This document shows, piece by piece, positions 10,625 through 21,895 of a DNA stretch of 38,076 nucleotides (positions within the stretch are counted from its first letter, which is position 1; each line of letters opens with the position of its first letter). The translations under genes and the position numbers were made by a program. The notes below the pieces were generated by a model. That model did no database searches. It was not told the DNA's origin and worked only from the letters and a program-made list of their open reading frames with translations. Source of the stretch: Chara braunii (lineage: Eukaryota > Streptophyta > Charophyceae > Charales > Characeae); contig BFEA01000226.1 in assembly GCA_003427395.1 (NCBI GenBank), positions 76,960 through 115,035 on the forward strand. The letters run 5' to 3'.

Positions 10625-11035
10625 GGCTGAACGGCAAAATTGAAATGTGGGTCAAATTGTGGCCGCGATCTATTTCACAGTTGGAATGATTTAAAAAACA
10701 TTATTTAGCACTTTTCCTGGAAAGATCAACAGCAAAATCTACAAGTACTCCACTTTTCAGGTTTTTTTACGCATTTTTCTCAGCGGGAAAACTCACTGAA
10801 TTTGAAGTACTTTTCCCGTTGGCCCACACATGGCTGAGTGGCAAAAATAAAAAATATGCCGAATCCGCGCAATGATTATTCGCAGTGTAAATGATTTTTT
10901 GAAAATGTTCTGATATTTTTCCTGGAAAGAACACGACCTCATCTATGGATTCTCAAAATTTCAAATTTTTTTTTGGATTCCTCGGAGCACAGAAAATTGC
11001 CAAAATTGTCTCTTGCAAAACGCCTGTTTTGTTGT
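10625..11035. repeat. Old two-copy tandem repeat, about 206-bp unit
   Basis: GGCTGARYGGCAAAA at 10625 and 10832, and TTTTTCCTGGAAAGA-type at 10711 and 10916, keep the same spacing. Many substitutions separate the copies, so this duplication is older than the 672-bp one beside it. Confidence 0.65.
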
Positions 11036-13990
11036 GCCTGACCTCCTTGTTTTGAGAAGACGGGCCTCATCGCCTAGGCCTCAGGGCCCTTTTGGAGTTC
11101 ACATGCCCTCACTTCGTTTTGGGGTCCGCTTCCACCCGAGGACCGGTACTTCCTTTTTTCAAAAGTCCCGGTTCTACAAGAGCTAGTTGTAGGTAGTCCG
11201 CAATATCTTGAAGGACCGGTCCCCCAAATTCCGCCCCCCCTAAGAACCCACTTGCATCGTGGTTGCCCGCCACCGAAAATGCGACACCTTGACACAGACA
11301 CCGTGTGACGAACTATTTTTTGTAATCACGTGAATTTCTGCGCGAAGTTGCTTTGAGGAGAACGGGACAGGCTGTTCGGGTGAAGTACGTAGGAATGGGT
11401 CGGCCAGACGGATTGCATGGATGCCCTCACTTCTTTTTCGTTTTTCTTTTGGATTTTGTTGGGCCAGTACCGGAAAAAGTCCCGCGTAGGCAGTGAGGTG
11501 ACCGCGCCTTAGCGAGCGCGAGAAATAACTGTTGCCATAACTTCTTTTTTGTTCTGTTGTCGGCACTGGAAATTTTTGGTGCGATCGTCGCGCGGGAATA
11601 TTGTTGTTGAATTTTCAAACTAATGACGAGCCCCACAGGCTTTCGGAATTATTTTTCTTTCGGAATTTCTTTTTGCAATTAGGATTTAGACTAGGAATTT
11701 AGGTACTTTGCTGCATGGCGCATCTTGCTTGCGCGCACCGTGCCTCGGCAAGATCTGGGCGCTGATCCTGTGTGCCTTAAACTTGCGTGTAACTGTAATT
11801 TTTGGCGGGCGCAATTGCAACTGTAATCTTTTTGTTCTTGAAGTCCTTCGTGTTTCCTCTTTCCCGCCTCACCCTCGCCCGTGTATGCACATCCCTTTCT
11901 CTGTTCTAATTAGTCCCCACGTTGCATGACTGGATCAACGCGTGGAAAGTGGTTATGTCCCCCGCGCCGCGGCCTGGCCATACAGGCGTAGGCACCTCCT
12001 CCTCTCTTCTACTTTGGCATAATCCCGAGTTCCTCGCGCAAGCATGCATGCTATAATTAGTTGCCTCTCTCTGAGTTTGGAAGGTTAGCGTGGTCAGTGA
12101 GGATCGGCTAACCAGTAATTTGGAAGGTGAGTTGAGTGAGTTGGGCGATGTGACGAGCTGGTGCCGAGTAAGCGGGGTCGACGTGCGGGCCACGACGGAC
12201 TGTGGCACACGGGCGAACTTGGCTTGCGTGCTCGGACTAAGCGGGGTGACGACTCGGTGTTGGTGCGAGGCGACGGACTGCCCGCATCGGAAGTGATGAA
12301 GAGAGAGCGAGAGAGAGAACGTGTCGGGGTGGTGTCTTTTCCTCCCTCATCTCTGTAGTTTTGACAAGTGGCGTTCGCCATCTTTTTGCCTATGACTATC
12401 TCTGGTTTTTGTCATTCTCGGTGATTGGCTTGATCTTCCCTCTTTACTCCTGCTTGTATTGCAAGTTTGTTGAGATCGGATACGATGATTGTCTATGCAT
12501 GGCTTCGGTGAGCTTGGACTATGACGATGTGGTCTTATTTCGTTGCGAAGATTGATGCATGAACCTTGTCGATTTCTCGTTCGGTTTTTCTGGTCCTCGC
12601 ATGTCGATCAATGCATGTGTATCGGGTCTAGGAAAAATGCGTATTCGAAACTAAGTTATCGGACGAACCAATCACCCGATTGTTGGCATGACCCCTGTCG
12701 GATCCACGGACACGTAGGTATCTCGGACAGGAATAAAGTAGAGCACGCGCAATTAACCGACTGATTAAATGCGCCCAACTGAACTCCTCCTCTAATGATT
12801 GGCCAACCCTTGCGAACTCTTCTGTCTTATTGGAATGCATGCCATTCTTTGGGAAACCAAAGAATTTCGACACACATATGCATGTGAATTTCCTGTTCTT
12901 AGTTTTTTTTTCTTTTTTTCTTTTTGGATTAACGTGTGAGTGCCTTCTGATTGCATTCTTGATGCCTGTCTTTGGATGCACGCATTCGAATGCGTAAGTG
13001 TCATGTGTCAGCCTAGCACGGCGACTAATTAAATGATTGCCCGACTAGATAACAGCCAGCCAATCCGGCCCGACCAATTGCGAACATGATCTTGTGCACG
13101 CACGTGTAGGCTCGTTCAGAAAGGGCGTTGCCTACACGCGTGTCTGCAAGACCCGTGTTGGAACCCATGTCTAAACTTGCAAATTTCTGACGGCATGGAA
13201 AATAGTACTCCCTTCCATGTCATGGATCGGGAAAGCCTGAGACATCGACGATTCCTAGAATACTGGGAGTGGAAGAACGTCTGCCTTCTCGCGTGACCCA
13301 GACCCAACCCTCTAAAATTCCCCTACCGGACCGGAAACGAACGTGTCTGTGAGTGAGACATTGAACGGGCCTTAAGCGCGATTCGTTTTCCCTCCCAGTT
13401 CCCCAGTTCACAAGCGAGCCACGTCATCGCCGAACCGGGTGTCGTCATCCTCGAGACAGACTTCCCTCCCTACCGCCTCGTACTGCCCTTTCATTGCCTA
13501 ACGACTGCCCAGTGGCACTCGATCGCCCCCTACTGGCCCCGAACCCCGTGCTCCGAGTGCCAGCAAGACAGCGAGTACCGGGCCGCGGGATTCGTTTGAC
13601 GAACTCGGACAGAGGCCAAACAGCGAACGCACAGCCTCCGCCTGAGGCCAGCCTCGTCGGATTCCGAGGCTTGCCACGAGCGACACTAGCGATTGATCAG
13701 ACAGCGCGACACCCATAGCGTTCCGCCAGTACACCAAATTCGAGCCCGGCCTTGGCAACAAAACCCACGAGGATGGTGATGACATCCCTCGAGGCGTAAA
13801 AGCCAACCGCGACCTGTGCTTACCATCTTGCATAATTGTCCCCGAGACTTGCCACAGGAGATCACAGTTTCGACCTGGGACTCCACCCCCACTATCCTAA
13901 AATCCTTGGCACACCCCTTTTCGCACTTTCGGGCCCCCATTTCACTCAAATCAGGAAGTCGCGCTGGGCGTGAGGTTGGGCGTCACAATC
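11036..13990. other. Non-coding stretch, nothing recognised
   Basis: No domain, no TIR pair and no poly(A) tail could be found on either strand. The longest open frames (11240-11566 minus, 12628-12981 minus, 13498-13833 minus) have unusual composition and no known motif. A short (GA)n lies at 12299-12320. Confidence 0.4.
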
Positions 13991-14001
13991 GAAGCCCACT
14001 A

Positions 14002-14231
<230 letters not shown>

Positions 14232-14610
14232 TCTCTCCACTGGCACAAGTGAACAACGTTGATGCATGGAGCACGTGTTTATCATGGGTGCACCCGGGCC
14301 ACCCCACATTGACATCATATATACGCAGATCAGCACCTGCGTCCACCTGTGCAACAATGGAGAATCGTTTGTGGCGATTACAGTAAGCTTGAGCCAGTTT
14401 GCCAACCAACTTGTCTATATAGATGTGAGTACAATCGATTGCTCCGTAGCACCGCAGAAAGCCCTTCGCATCAAATTTCTCAAACGCCTCAATCAGTTGC
14501 TAACCAGATGGGAATGCCACTTCGTCGGGGTAAGCCCTGATTATGGTGTTGCACACATCCCTGACCGCACCCCGACCGGTCTCGCGTTGTTGGTGCGAAT
14601 ACCCTTACAA
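14232..14610 (-). pseudogene. PIF/Harbinger (HARBI1-type) transposase fragment
   Basis: Minus-strand reading gives VRDVCNTIIRAYPDEVAFPS, a TAG, then a stretch ending GFLRCYGAIDCTHIYIDKL, then YCNRHKRFSIVAQVDAGADL and VNVGWPGCTHDKHVLHASTL. This is the DDE_Tnp_4 core: the first catalytic Asp in GAIDCTHI, the NRH..FS..AQ block, the second Asp in the VDAGADLRIYDV region, and GWPGCTHD. The third acidic residue should lie downstream but is lost where the small MITE interrupts the sequence. One nonsense codon lies upstream, and the N-terminal HTH part is not recognisable. Harbinger transposases mobilise elements with 3-bp TWA target duplications, like the MITE at 26.34 kb; a link between the two is only a suggestion. 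Confidence 0.8.
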
Positions 14611-14828
14611 GGGTATCCACCCTGGTTTTTGCAAGCAACAGAAATTAAGTCCGGTTTAAAGTCTGAGTATACCGCGCGAGTCGCGGCCGCGTCTGTCGTT
14701 TACGCTGACTGGATGTTTAACTAGGAATAGAGAGTGTGTGGGCGCGCAGACTTAAGGCACGCGTGATCTCTTCTGTTTTGGTGCCGAGTTTGGCGCACCA
14801 AACTCAGCGTCAGACACAGTCTGACGCC

Positions 14829-14829
<1 letters not shown>

Positions 14830-14898
<69 letters not shown>
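14830..14898. repeat. (CT)34 microsatellite
   Basis: Uninterrupted CT repeat on the plus strand, opposite in orientation to the (GA)n at 14.05 kb and lying on the far side of the Harbinger relic. Confidence 0.95.
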
Positions 14899-14899
<1 letters not shown>

Positions 14900-15331
14900 G
14901 CCCTACGGGCTGCCAACTACACCGCAGCCCTGCATGAGATAGCCAACTGTCCTTTCCACCCCCAAATGTGAACGAACATCTGTTCCTTCCCACTTATGAC
15001 CCCAGCTTTCGGAACATCAAAATAATTTAAATAAACATAAAAGCTATGACCCCAGCCACACTTCCTACAAAACGGAAAAGTTTTGTGGATTGTTAGGCTT
15101 TGATGGCCTGAGGCAGCTTTTTCGTTCAGGGGCGGGTATCATCAGGACAGCGGTCTGGTTATGGCCATTTCTGTCTCTGGATTTTTCATCTTGCCGCCTA
15201 CTCCCAAGCTGGGTAACTATTTTCAAATCTTAAGCCTTGGGCCCAAAAAAAAAAAAAAAAAAAAAAAAGTTGGGTAATGGTCCCAGTAACAAGGTTTTTC
15301 TTTTCCCAGGCTGTTTGTTGAGGATTCCCGA

Positions 15332-15333
<2 letters not shown>
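14900..15333. other. Non-coding with a 24-base A run
   Basis: No gene seen. An A24 run lies at 15245-15268 and may be the tail of an unrecognised plus-strand retroposon. The right side abuts the T42 run that ends the next LINE. Confidence 0.4.
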
Positions 15334-15379
<46 letters not shown>

Positions 15380-15416
15380 GCGCATTCAGTTGTATTCCAA
15401 ATAAATCATTTGCCAC

Positions 15417-15469
15417 GAGGTCGGGGACCTCACAATTCAACCCGGAGTTATCCCGGCAGCTTCAGCCGG
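15417..15469 (-). other. LINE 3' hairpins H2 and H0
   Basis: On the minus strand H0 comes first: stem CCGGC/GCCGG with loop TGAAGCT (15453-15469). H2 follows: stem GAGG/CCTC with loop TCCCCGA (15417-15431). The poly(A) tail starts about 40 bases further on. The matching H0 at 28061-28077 has CTGGC/GCCAG, a paired change in the stem. Confidence 0.65.
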
Positions 15470-15516
15470 TTTAGCTTCTGAGAATCTCAGTCAAACAGAA
15501 AGGGACTATGCCTATC

Positions 15517-15685
15517 AGGGGGGGAGGGGGGTTAGGGTGTGGGACTGGGAGTCACAGCTTGGGGATGTGTAAAACTAGGTTGCTAGCTAGGGGAGAGTGA
15601 GACTTGAGTGGGCAGGTAGAAGGGGGGAAGGGGAGGGGAAACGGGAGGGGGGAGGGGGAGGGAAGGGAAAGGGAGGTGGGTAGGG
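15517..15685 (+). other. G-rich tract with G-quadruplex potential in the LINE 3' UTR
   Basis: Many runs of three to seven Gs occur on the plus strand, especially 15517-15535 and 15619-15680. The LINE is on the other strand, so its transcript is C-rich here; quadruplexes could form only in the DNA plus strand or an antisense RNA. Confidence 0.6.
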
Positions 15686-15973
15686 CCTATCTACGCTAGC
15701 CTATGTCTAGCTTATCTCATGTTCTACTACTACTACTGTTGCTAGTCTTATAGGCTTACAGGCCTAAGAATGGCCTGACGTCAGCCTAATGCGGCCGTCT
15801 GGACCGCTGGTCCGGGAGTTCCTTTTGGCTCTGCCTCTTTCTTCTTACTACTCTCTTTGGTCTACTGCGACCGTATCTGACCGAGTACCCTGGTGTGGAG
15901 GGGATGGGGAGGGAAAGTGCGGAGAGGGTAGGGCCCCATAGGGGGAGGAGGGAGAAGCGGGAGAGGGGGTAGT

Positions 15974-18900
15974 TCATGAGTATATCCAGGGTGAGAGGAC
16001 CAGCTTCCCCTCGAGAGTCACTGCTGCCAGCTTGTTGTCCCTGGCCCAGGTGACCAAGAACCAACGTAACCCACGCGGAGTTTTCCCCTGTGCAGCCCTT
16101 CTTGTCCGGTCAACTATAATCATTGTCCAGATGAGTGCCTTGATTCTTGTCTTGATTGCTTCGTCGGAGGTCCATTGTCCTTCAAAGTGAATGCCATTTT
16201 TGTCTGTCCAAATAACCCAGAGGATGATTGCCCTCACCGCCTGTGCTACATATCCTCTCCGAGTCGCTTTGAACCAGTGGCTGGGGATGATCCCTCCAAT
16301 TGCCCATTCCTCATTCCAGATCAGTGCATCACCGACGAAGCTATACCAGTGGTGGGCCCACCACTGCCATATGCGTCTCGAGGCTGGGCAAGCCCAAACT
16401 AGATGCGAGGTTGTCTCTTCAGCTCTGCCTCCGCATCTTCTACATTTGGTGTCGATATCCATGCCTTGCTTGAAGAGCCGGGCTATGCATGACACAATTG
16501 CATGTGACAGCATCCAGAGGAAGGCGGCGAACTTGAGTGAAGGTAGCTTCGGAAGCTGAGACCAGAGGCCTTTGATTCCCGCCTCAGAGATGGTAAGGGT
16601 GTAGGATGTTGTACGGTTGAGTCTGCTGGCAGCCTCTGCGGGTGAGGGGCGGTTCCTGAAAAGCAGCTTTCTTGCGAGCTTGGAGCTGTAGCAACTGACT
16701 AGCTGCATTTGCGTTGTGGAGCTCAGGTTGATTGTAGCTTGATACATCACTCTGAGCACGCTTTTGACCGGGGCTGACCATTCCTGTGCTATGCAGGTAT
16801 CCCCCTCCAGATGTACGTCGATCTTCAGGTGAGTTGCCTGCGATCCCTGGGTTTCCCCTTGATACCATTGTCCTTGTACAGGCTGTTTGGAACGTAGCAG
16901 TGTCTTCCAGTGATGCGGGACCACCTGGATAATCTGCTGTTTCCTTTGCTCAACCGATCTTAGCCTGTCCAAAATGCCTCTCAGTGCGGTGTTATCGATC
17001 CATTATGCCTCATTGTCCTCCCATAGGTCACCTATGGTAGTTATTCCCTTCTCGACCCATTTCCTTCCGAAGGCTCCTCTGGCTGACGTGGCGGGGATAG
17101 GCAGTGCCTCCTCGTCTATGATGTAGCAATTGTCGAAGAGTGGTTGTCGCAGAACCTCCTCTCTCGTACAAGGCTCTTTTCAGTTGAAGGAGCTCAGGGC
17201 TCTCCACGCTGTCCAGCAGGCGGTCAACAGGGGGGAGGCTGACTGTCTGCGTACGTACGAATCCATGAAAATACAGGTCCATACGTCCTTAGCCCTCATG
17301 AGGTGGAAGTCTTGTTGTGCCAAATATTCGAAGATCGCCAGCCATTTCTGATCCTCTGGCTAAGTGCAGGCTTTAATTAACCACTTAAATAGCAGGGCAA
17401 GATTCTGGGCCTGAGGCCTCCTTCCTCTGTTGGGCAGGTTATCTTCTGTCAGGCGCACTTGGAGATAAAGCCCTCATCTTGGCTTGTGTTTGGTTTCCAC
17501 AAGTACATGGTGGCGTCTTTCTTGATGTCTCTTAGCGTAGGCTTCGATAGGAGGAGGACAGCAGCTACATACCAAAGTTGGGTGAAGAATGAGGTCGTGA
17601 TAACCATAGCTCTGCCAAATAGTGCTAGTCCGTAGGCAGCTCAACAGAGCTTTAGTCTTGCTTGCACCTTTGCTTTAAGGATAGTGTCATGCATTGGCCT
17701 AACACTTGTTAGGGAGATCAGGACACCCAAATATCTCTCTGGCAGGTTTTGTCTGATTCTGGTCATTCCCCAGTCGTCCTCGATCTGGTACTCCTCCAGT
17801 AGAAAGTAGAGGGACTTCCTCCAATTGACCTGTGCTTCCGATAGCTCAGCGTAGATGCCCAGCAACCTTTTGATCTCCTCCAACGAGTCCTTCTCTGCCT
17901 TCGATACCAGGAGGAGGTCATCGGCGATGGCCCCTGTTGTCAATGTGTGCTCGGCTCCGAGCTGCAGTCCCTTGATGCGTGGTGAGGAGCGAAGGGAGTT
18001 AAGGAGCACGTCCATTTGTGTGGCAAAGAGCAAGGAGGCGAGTGGACATCCCTGCCTTAGGGACCTTGTGAGGGAGAAGAGGGGTGACTGGTAGCCGTTG
18101 ACGAGGACATGCCGTTGTATCTGAGTATAGGGCTGCTACCCACATCCTGAATCCAACCCCGAAGTTCATGTGCTCCAAGGTGGCCAGGACGAAGGACCAG
18201 TTCACTCGATCGTACGTCTTTTCAAGCTCCAGCATGGCGACCATGACTTGTCGGTTTTTCCGTTGTATGATCTTCAGGGCTCCCATTGCTACGAAGATGT
18301 TCTCTACAATTACTCTCCCTTGCACAAAAGCACCCTGGTCCGTGTGGACCAGAGTTGGTAAAAGGGGTGTCATTCTTCTTGCGAGGAGTTTGACCAATAG
18401 CTTGTAGGAGACGTTGAGTCGCGAGATTGGTCTGCAGTTCCGTATGTTTCGTTTGTCTCCTTTTTTGTAGATCGACGTGATTACCCCGGTCCTCATGTCT
18501 TCTGTCAGAGTGCCTCCTTCCAGGATGTGGTTGTATAACTTAGCCAGGATGGGTGCTGTGTAATTCCATGTTGCCGTGTAGAATTCCGCTGGTAAGCCGT
18601 CTGCTCCAGGGCTTTTCCCTTTCGCCATGGATTTGAGAGCTTCCGTTTACTCTTCCACCGTGTCTGGTCTGTCTAGAAGCAGTCTAGCCTCATTGGGTAA
18701 CGCGACGTTGGTATCTTGCCAGAGGTCGTACTCCTCCCTGAGCTGTTGGAGTGTCTGTCCTGGAGGTCTGCGTGAGGTGAGTATGTCCTGAAAGTATTCG
18801 AGGGCATACGCCCCCATAGCATCCATGTTGGTCGCCATGTCCGCTTCCGCCAGGAATGGATGCTCAAGCTCTTTGAAGAGTGTTTGGGTTCGGGGGGGGG

Positions 18901-20074
18901 CGAGGCGCTTGAAAGTCTCCTTGGTCATCCTGTCCCCCCCGACGATACCTCTTTCCGCTGCTCGCTTAGCTCACTGGGTCTGTTGTTGAATCTGAAGTTG
19001 TTCCCATTTCTGCAACCATGTTTGTCTTTTGCGTTCCCAGTAGGGCTCCACGAGTGGTTGTGTCTCCAGCATCCTCTCAGCTTCTTCCACTTGGCATTCT
19101 TCCTCCTCCAGGCGTCTTCCCCTTGCATGGACCCTTGAGAAGACATCCAAGGCCCTTGTTACCATTCGGAAGCCCAGCTGCACCCATTCCTCTTCCATGA
19201 CGAACCAGTCCCTCGTTTGCTCCCAATCCTTCCAATGGTTCTCTACCAAGTCCAGAACATCCTGCTGCTCCAGCAACTCCACGTTCAGCCTAAAGATTCC
19301 TGGTTCACGCGTTAATGTTGCTCCAGTTTCAAAGGTGGAGAGAAGGGGGCGGTGGTCAGAGAGGGGATAAGTTATAACATCGATGCTTATGAGCGAGTCT
19401 CATGCGAAGCCTTTGGTCAACATCAGATCGAGCCTTCGTTTGGGTGGTAGGCCGACCACGGTTTTCTGGGAGGAAAACCTGTAGCCGTGCTCAGTAGGGT
19501 GTGTCTGTCGGTATGCATTGACGTAGCCCGCTTCTTCAATGAAGGAGTTGAGTTGTCGTGCGTCAGCCTTCTGGGGTGCATAGGTCGGGGAGTCTAATCC
19601 TGGGGATCTAACTGTGTTAAAATCCCCCGTGAGGACTGTGTTTGGAACATCTGGGAGGAGGTGGGGGAGTTCCTGCAGGAAGGATTTCTTTTCTGCTGGT
19701 TCAGAAAGAACATACACGGTGGCAAAGACTCAGTCCTCATCTCCTAGCTTGCCCCGTACCCAGATAAATTGACCTCAAATATCTATTGCAGACTCACCCA
19801 GTTCGATGTCAAGATCTATGTGGAAGAGTATGGTCGTTTCCCTCTTGGTCCCCTGGGCAGGTGACCAAAACTGGGGCCCTGACCACCAGCGTTTGAGTTT
19901 CAGTATCTTCAACTCATCCAACTTCGTCTCCTGCAGCAAGAGGACATGGACTCTGTTATCATGAAGCCATGTTTTCAGTCTGGCTTTTTTTAACTTGCGG
20001 TTGGGGTCACAGAGTCCTCTGACATTCCAGGTAGCTACATTAAGCCTGACCATCACTCTCCGTTGGAGCGACAT
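15974..20074 (-). pseudogene. LINE ORF2: AP endonuclease, reverse transcriptase, zf-RVT
   Basis: Start is the ATG at 20072-20074 or the one at 20051-20053, before LNVATWNVRGL. Endonuclease motifs are present: WNVRGL, LLQETKLDE, LTGDFNTV, RRLDLML and LSDHRPL. RT motifs follow: MAKGKSPGADGLPAEFY, KKGDKRNIRNCRPIS (the usual Trp is Cys), DQGAFVQGR, LELEKTYDRVN (catalytic Asp of motif A is Glu), LTRSLRQGCPLA (after a frameshift near 18.1 kb) and AIADDLLLV (motif C with ADD kept). The knuckle CRRCGGRAEETTSHLVWAC and helix RAIILWVIW end the protein. In-frame stops occur at 19775, 19732, 19400, 18968 and 18647 (TGA, TGA, TGA, TGA, TAA), and further breaks occur between 17.0 and 17.6 kb. The copy cannot encode an active enzyme. 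It has the length of a full LINE ORF2. Confidence 0.85.
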
Positions 20075-21319
20075 TTGAGTGGATCCGCAAACTGTGGTCG
20101 GCTGAGACTTTGTCTAACTTACCCCTGCATGCTGGTTCGGGCCCCGCGGTCGGTGCCCAAGACGTCATCAGCAGATTTCGAAAACCCATTGAATTGGGTT
20201 ATTTTTCAGTTGCTAACGAAATGCAGAACTCGGCGATGATGGACGCGTCCACGTCTGTGGTAATGAATGTTTCTCGCAGCTTGGTGTATCTCTGGAGGCC
20301 AGCCATAAGGAGGGTAGCCAGACTGCTCCTTTTGTTGCCAGATAGGCTGCCGTGTCAACGGGAAAATTTCCCAGAATTAAATAATCATTTTATAGTAAAA
20401 TTACAATCTGAATTTCAAATTTTCATTCCATCTTAAAAAATGTTATTCCAATTTTAAAATTTTTTATCTTACTTGCAAACTTTCATTCCAAGAATAGGGT
20501 ATCCTTTCTAATTTGGACCGTATGCTAGAGATGGAATGAAAGTCTGGATGAGTTCATAAAATATTTTAAGTGGACTGTTATTCTAAGTAAGGATTTTCAG
20601 TCATAAATAGGTTAATCCAATCAAAATTAGAAGATATTTGTTGTAGTAGAATGAAAATTTAATTAAAATATTTCATAAACTCGTCCAGACTTCCATTCCA
20701 TTTTGAACAAATAGATATAGTTGGAAGGGAAAACTCATATTTAGACGGGAACTTATCAAATAAAACTGGAAATTTTAGAATTGGATTAACATTGGAATCA
20801 TAATTTACAAATATGAAGGATTTTTTTTTTATGGAATGTTTTTTCAACTTTCATTTCTCGTGGGAATTTTTCTGTTGGTCAAGGACTATCCGGGCATCAA
20901 TGATTGCTATATGGAAGTGTCAGTTACCTCTTTCCCGGGAGGCAACTGTTTTCCTGCCTATGCGAATTCCCGGAACAAGGCGGAAAGGGAAGCGGTCTGC
21001 AATGAAACCGGTTGCTGCTGCCTGGACTGGTTCCTTGGTAGTGAGAGACATATCCACCCGAGCTATAGGGATAGCCAAAAGCCGCTGCTGCGTGCGTTTT
21101 GCGAGAAACTTGGTCAATTGCGGAGCCAGGGAGAAGCAAAGTAGGACAACCAGATGTCAGGTAGTACCGGGTAGGGGTCCCTGCAGCGAAGAGGGAGGCC
21201 GTGTCGTGCTAGGTTGCGCCTGCATCTCTGTCATCCTTGGGCGGGGGATAGAGGTGAATTCCAATTCAATCTCATCCTCTTCCCGAGTGATTTCAGTCTC
21301 TCCCGCTAGGCCAACCTTT
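20040..21319 (-). pseudogene. LINE ORF1, C-terminal part, split by a foldback element
   Basis: The upstream part (21319-20890) reads an acidic and Pro-rich stretch, one TGA, then LTKFLAKRTQ and ADRFPFRLVPGIRIGRKTV. The last block matches SNRFPCRVIPNISMGRVV in ORF1 of the LINE at 33 kb. The downstream part (20340-20040) reads on with DASIIAEFCISLATEK, a TAA, and FRNLLMTSWAP, paralleling the other ORF1's TADFVAEC and FRDNLMSPWLP. The ORF ends at the TAA at 20040-20042, overlapping the second ORF2 ATG by 14 bases. The N-terminal RRM-like part and zinc knuckle are missing. Confidence 0.65.
20341..20889. mobile_element. AT-rich foldback (inverted-repeat) element in LINE ORF1
   Basis: The segment is far more AT-rich than its surroundings and folds about a centre near 20615. 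Inner arms of about 40 bp at 20531-20570 and 20661-20700 match with about six differences. Further pairs are TCCAATTTTAAAATTTT (20443) against the right arm near 20780, and the ends near CAACGGGAAAATTTCCC and its partner at about 20860-20880. The ends are diverged, and I cannot fix a target duplication. No transposase. It interrupts homologous ORF1 sequence, so it is an insertion. Confidence 0.65.
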
Positions 21320-21893
21320 GGGCCTCGCCACACCTATCCCGAAAACGGGAAAATGTTGGAGAGCGCTCTCGAACTCGGAAAATCACGAAAAACGGTTCGA
21401 GAGGCCTCATCGCCGCACTGCGCTCTCGAAGGGGGCGCTCTCCACTGTGTCAGAAAAGAACGGCGTTTTTTTAGAGTGCAGTGTGGTGGTGCAAGGGCCT
21501 TGCTCTACTACTCACCAAATGTGCAAAATGAGAATGAATCTTCTGCTAGACCATGGAAAGATACACCTCCATATTTTTTGTCTTTTGTGCATGTGGTGAG
21601 TGGTGGACCGATGCCTCGGTTCGAAAGTTCTTTCGAGCCAAACATCACAAAACGCTTGTTCGTCGCGGTACACTCTCGAAATTCGGGCCGAAATCGGGTT
21701 CGCCTCGGACGGCTCTCCAAAACGGCCTCTTTGCAGGCGGGCGCTCCCGAAAAGTTCAGGAGCGCTCTCTCCAACCGCGTTCTGACCGCTCTCCAACTTT
21801 TTCAAGATAATGGGTTTGGAGAGTAGGCGTGGCGATGCTTCCCCTCCTGAAAACCTCGTTTTCGGGATACGTGTGGCGAGACCCTTTCTCATT
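21320..21893. mobile_element. Non-autonomous TIR element, GGGCCTCGCC family
   Basis: The left end GGGCCTCGCCACACCTATCC and the right end (reverse complement) GGGTCTCGCCACACGTATCC continue into CGAAAACG in both arms. That is about 30 bp with two differences. TTT flanks both sides and may be a 3-bp target duplication. No transposase frame. Short inverted blocks rich in CTCTCGAA and GAGAGCGC fill the interior, and a separate 102-bp hairpin MITE is nested at 21505-21606. A shorter relative lies at 37068-37235. Confidence 0.75.
21505..21606. mobile_element. Small hairpin MITE, copy 2 of 3 (102 bp)
   Basis: Arms CTACTACTCACCAAATGTGC and (reverse complement) CCACCACTCACCACATGCAC continue into CAAAA in both. 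The interior GAGAATGAATCTTC and GATACACCTCC matches the copies at 14.1 kb (other strand) and 36.4 kb. The stem differs from the 14.1-kb copy on both arms together (CTCACC here, CTCTCG there). Confidence 0.7.
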
Positions 21894-21895
21894 TT

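Larger units (their letters stand above)
15334..21319 (-). mobile_element. L1-like LINE, two ORFs, 5' truncated, with foldback insertion
   Basis: Read on the minus strand it runs from partial ORF1 (21319) through ORF2 to a 42-base poly(A) tail (T run 15334-15375). The order ORF1, AP endonuclease, RT, zf-RVT is that of plant L1-like elements. The 3' UTR carries the hairpins H0 and H2 shared with the LINE at 28 kb, and a strongly purine-rich tract on the plus strand. An AT-rich foldback element (about 20341-20889) splits ORF1. At 21319 it meets another element, so its 5' part is lost. Target duplication not identified. Confidence 0.85.

Noticed and set aside
15000-15333. Left continuation of the plus LINE endonuclease before the 15.3-kb LINE
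   Set aside because: I looked for WNVRG, QET and GD.N motifs on the plus strand here and found none, so the plus LINE is taken as 5' truncated at 21.9 kb.
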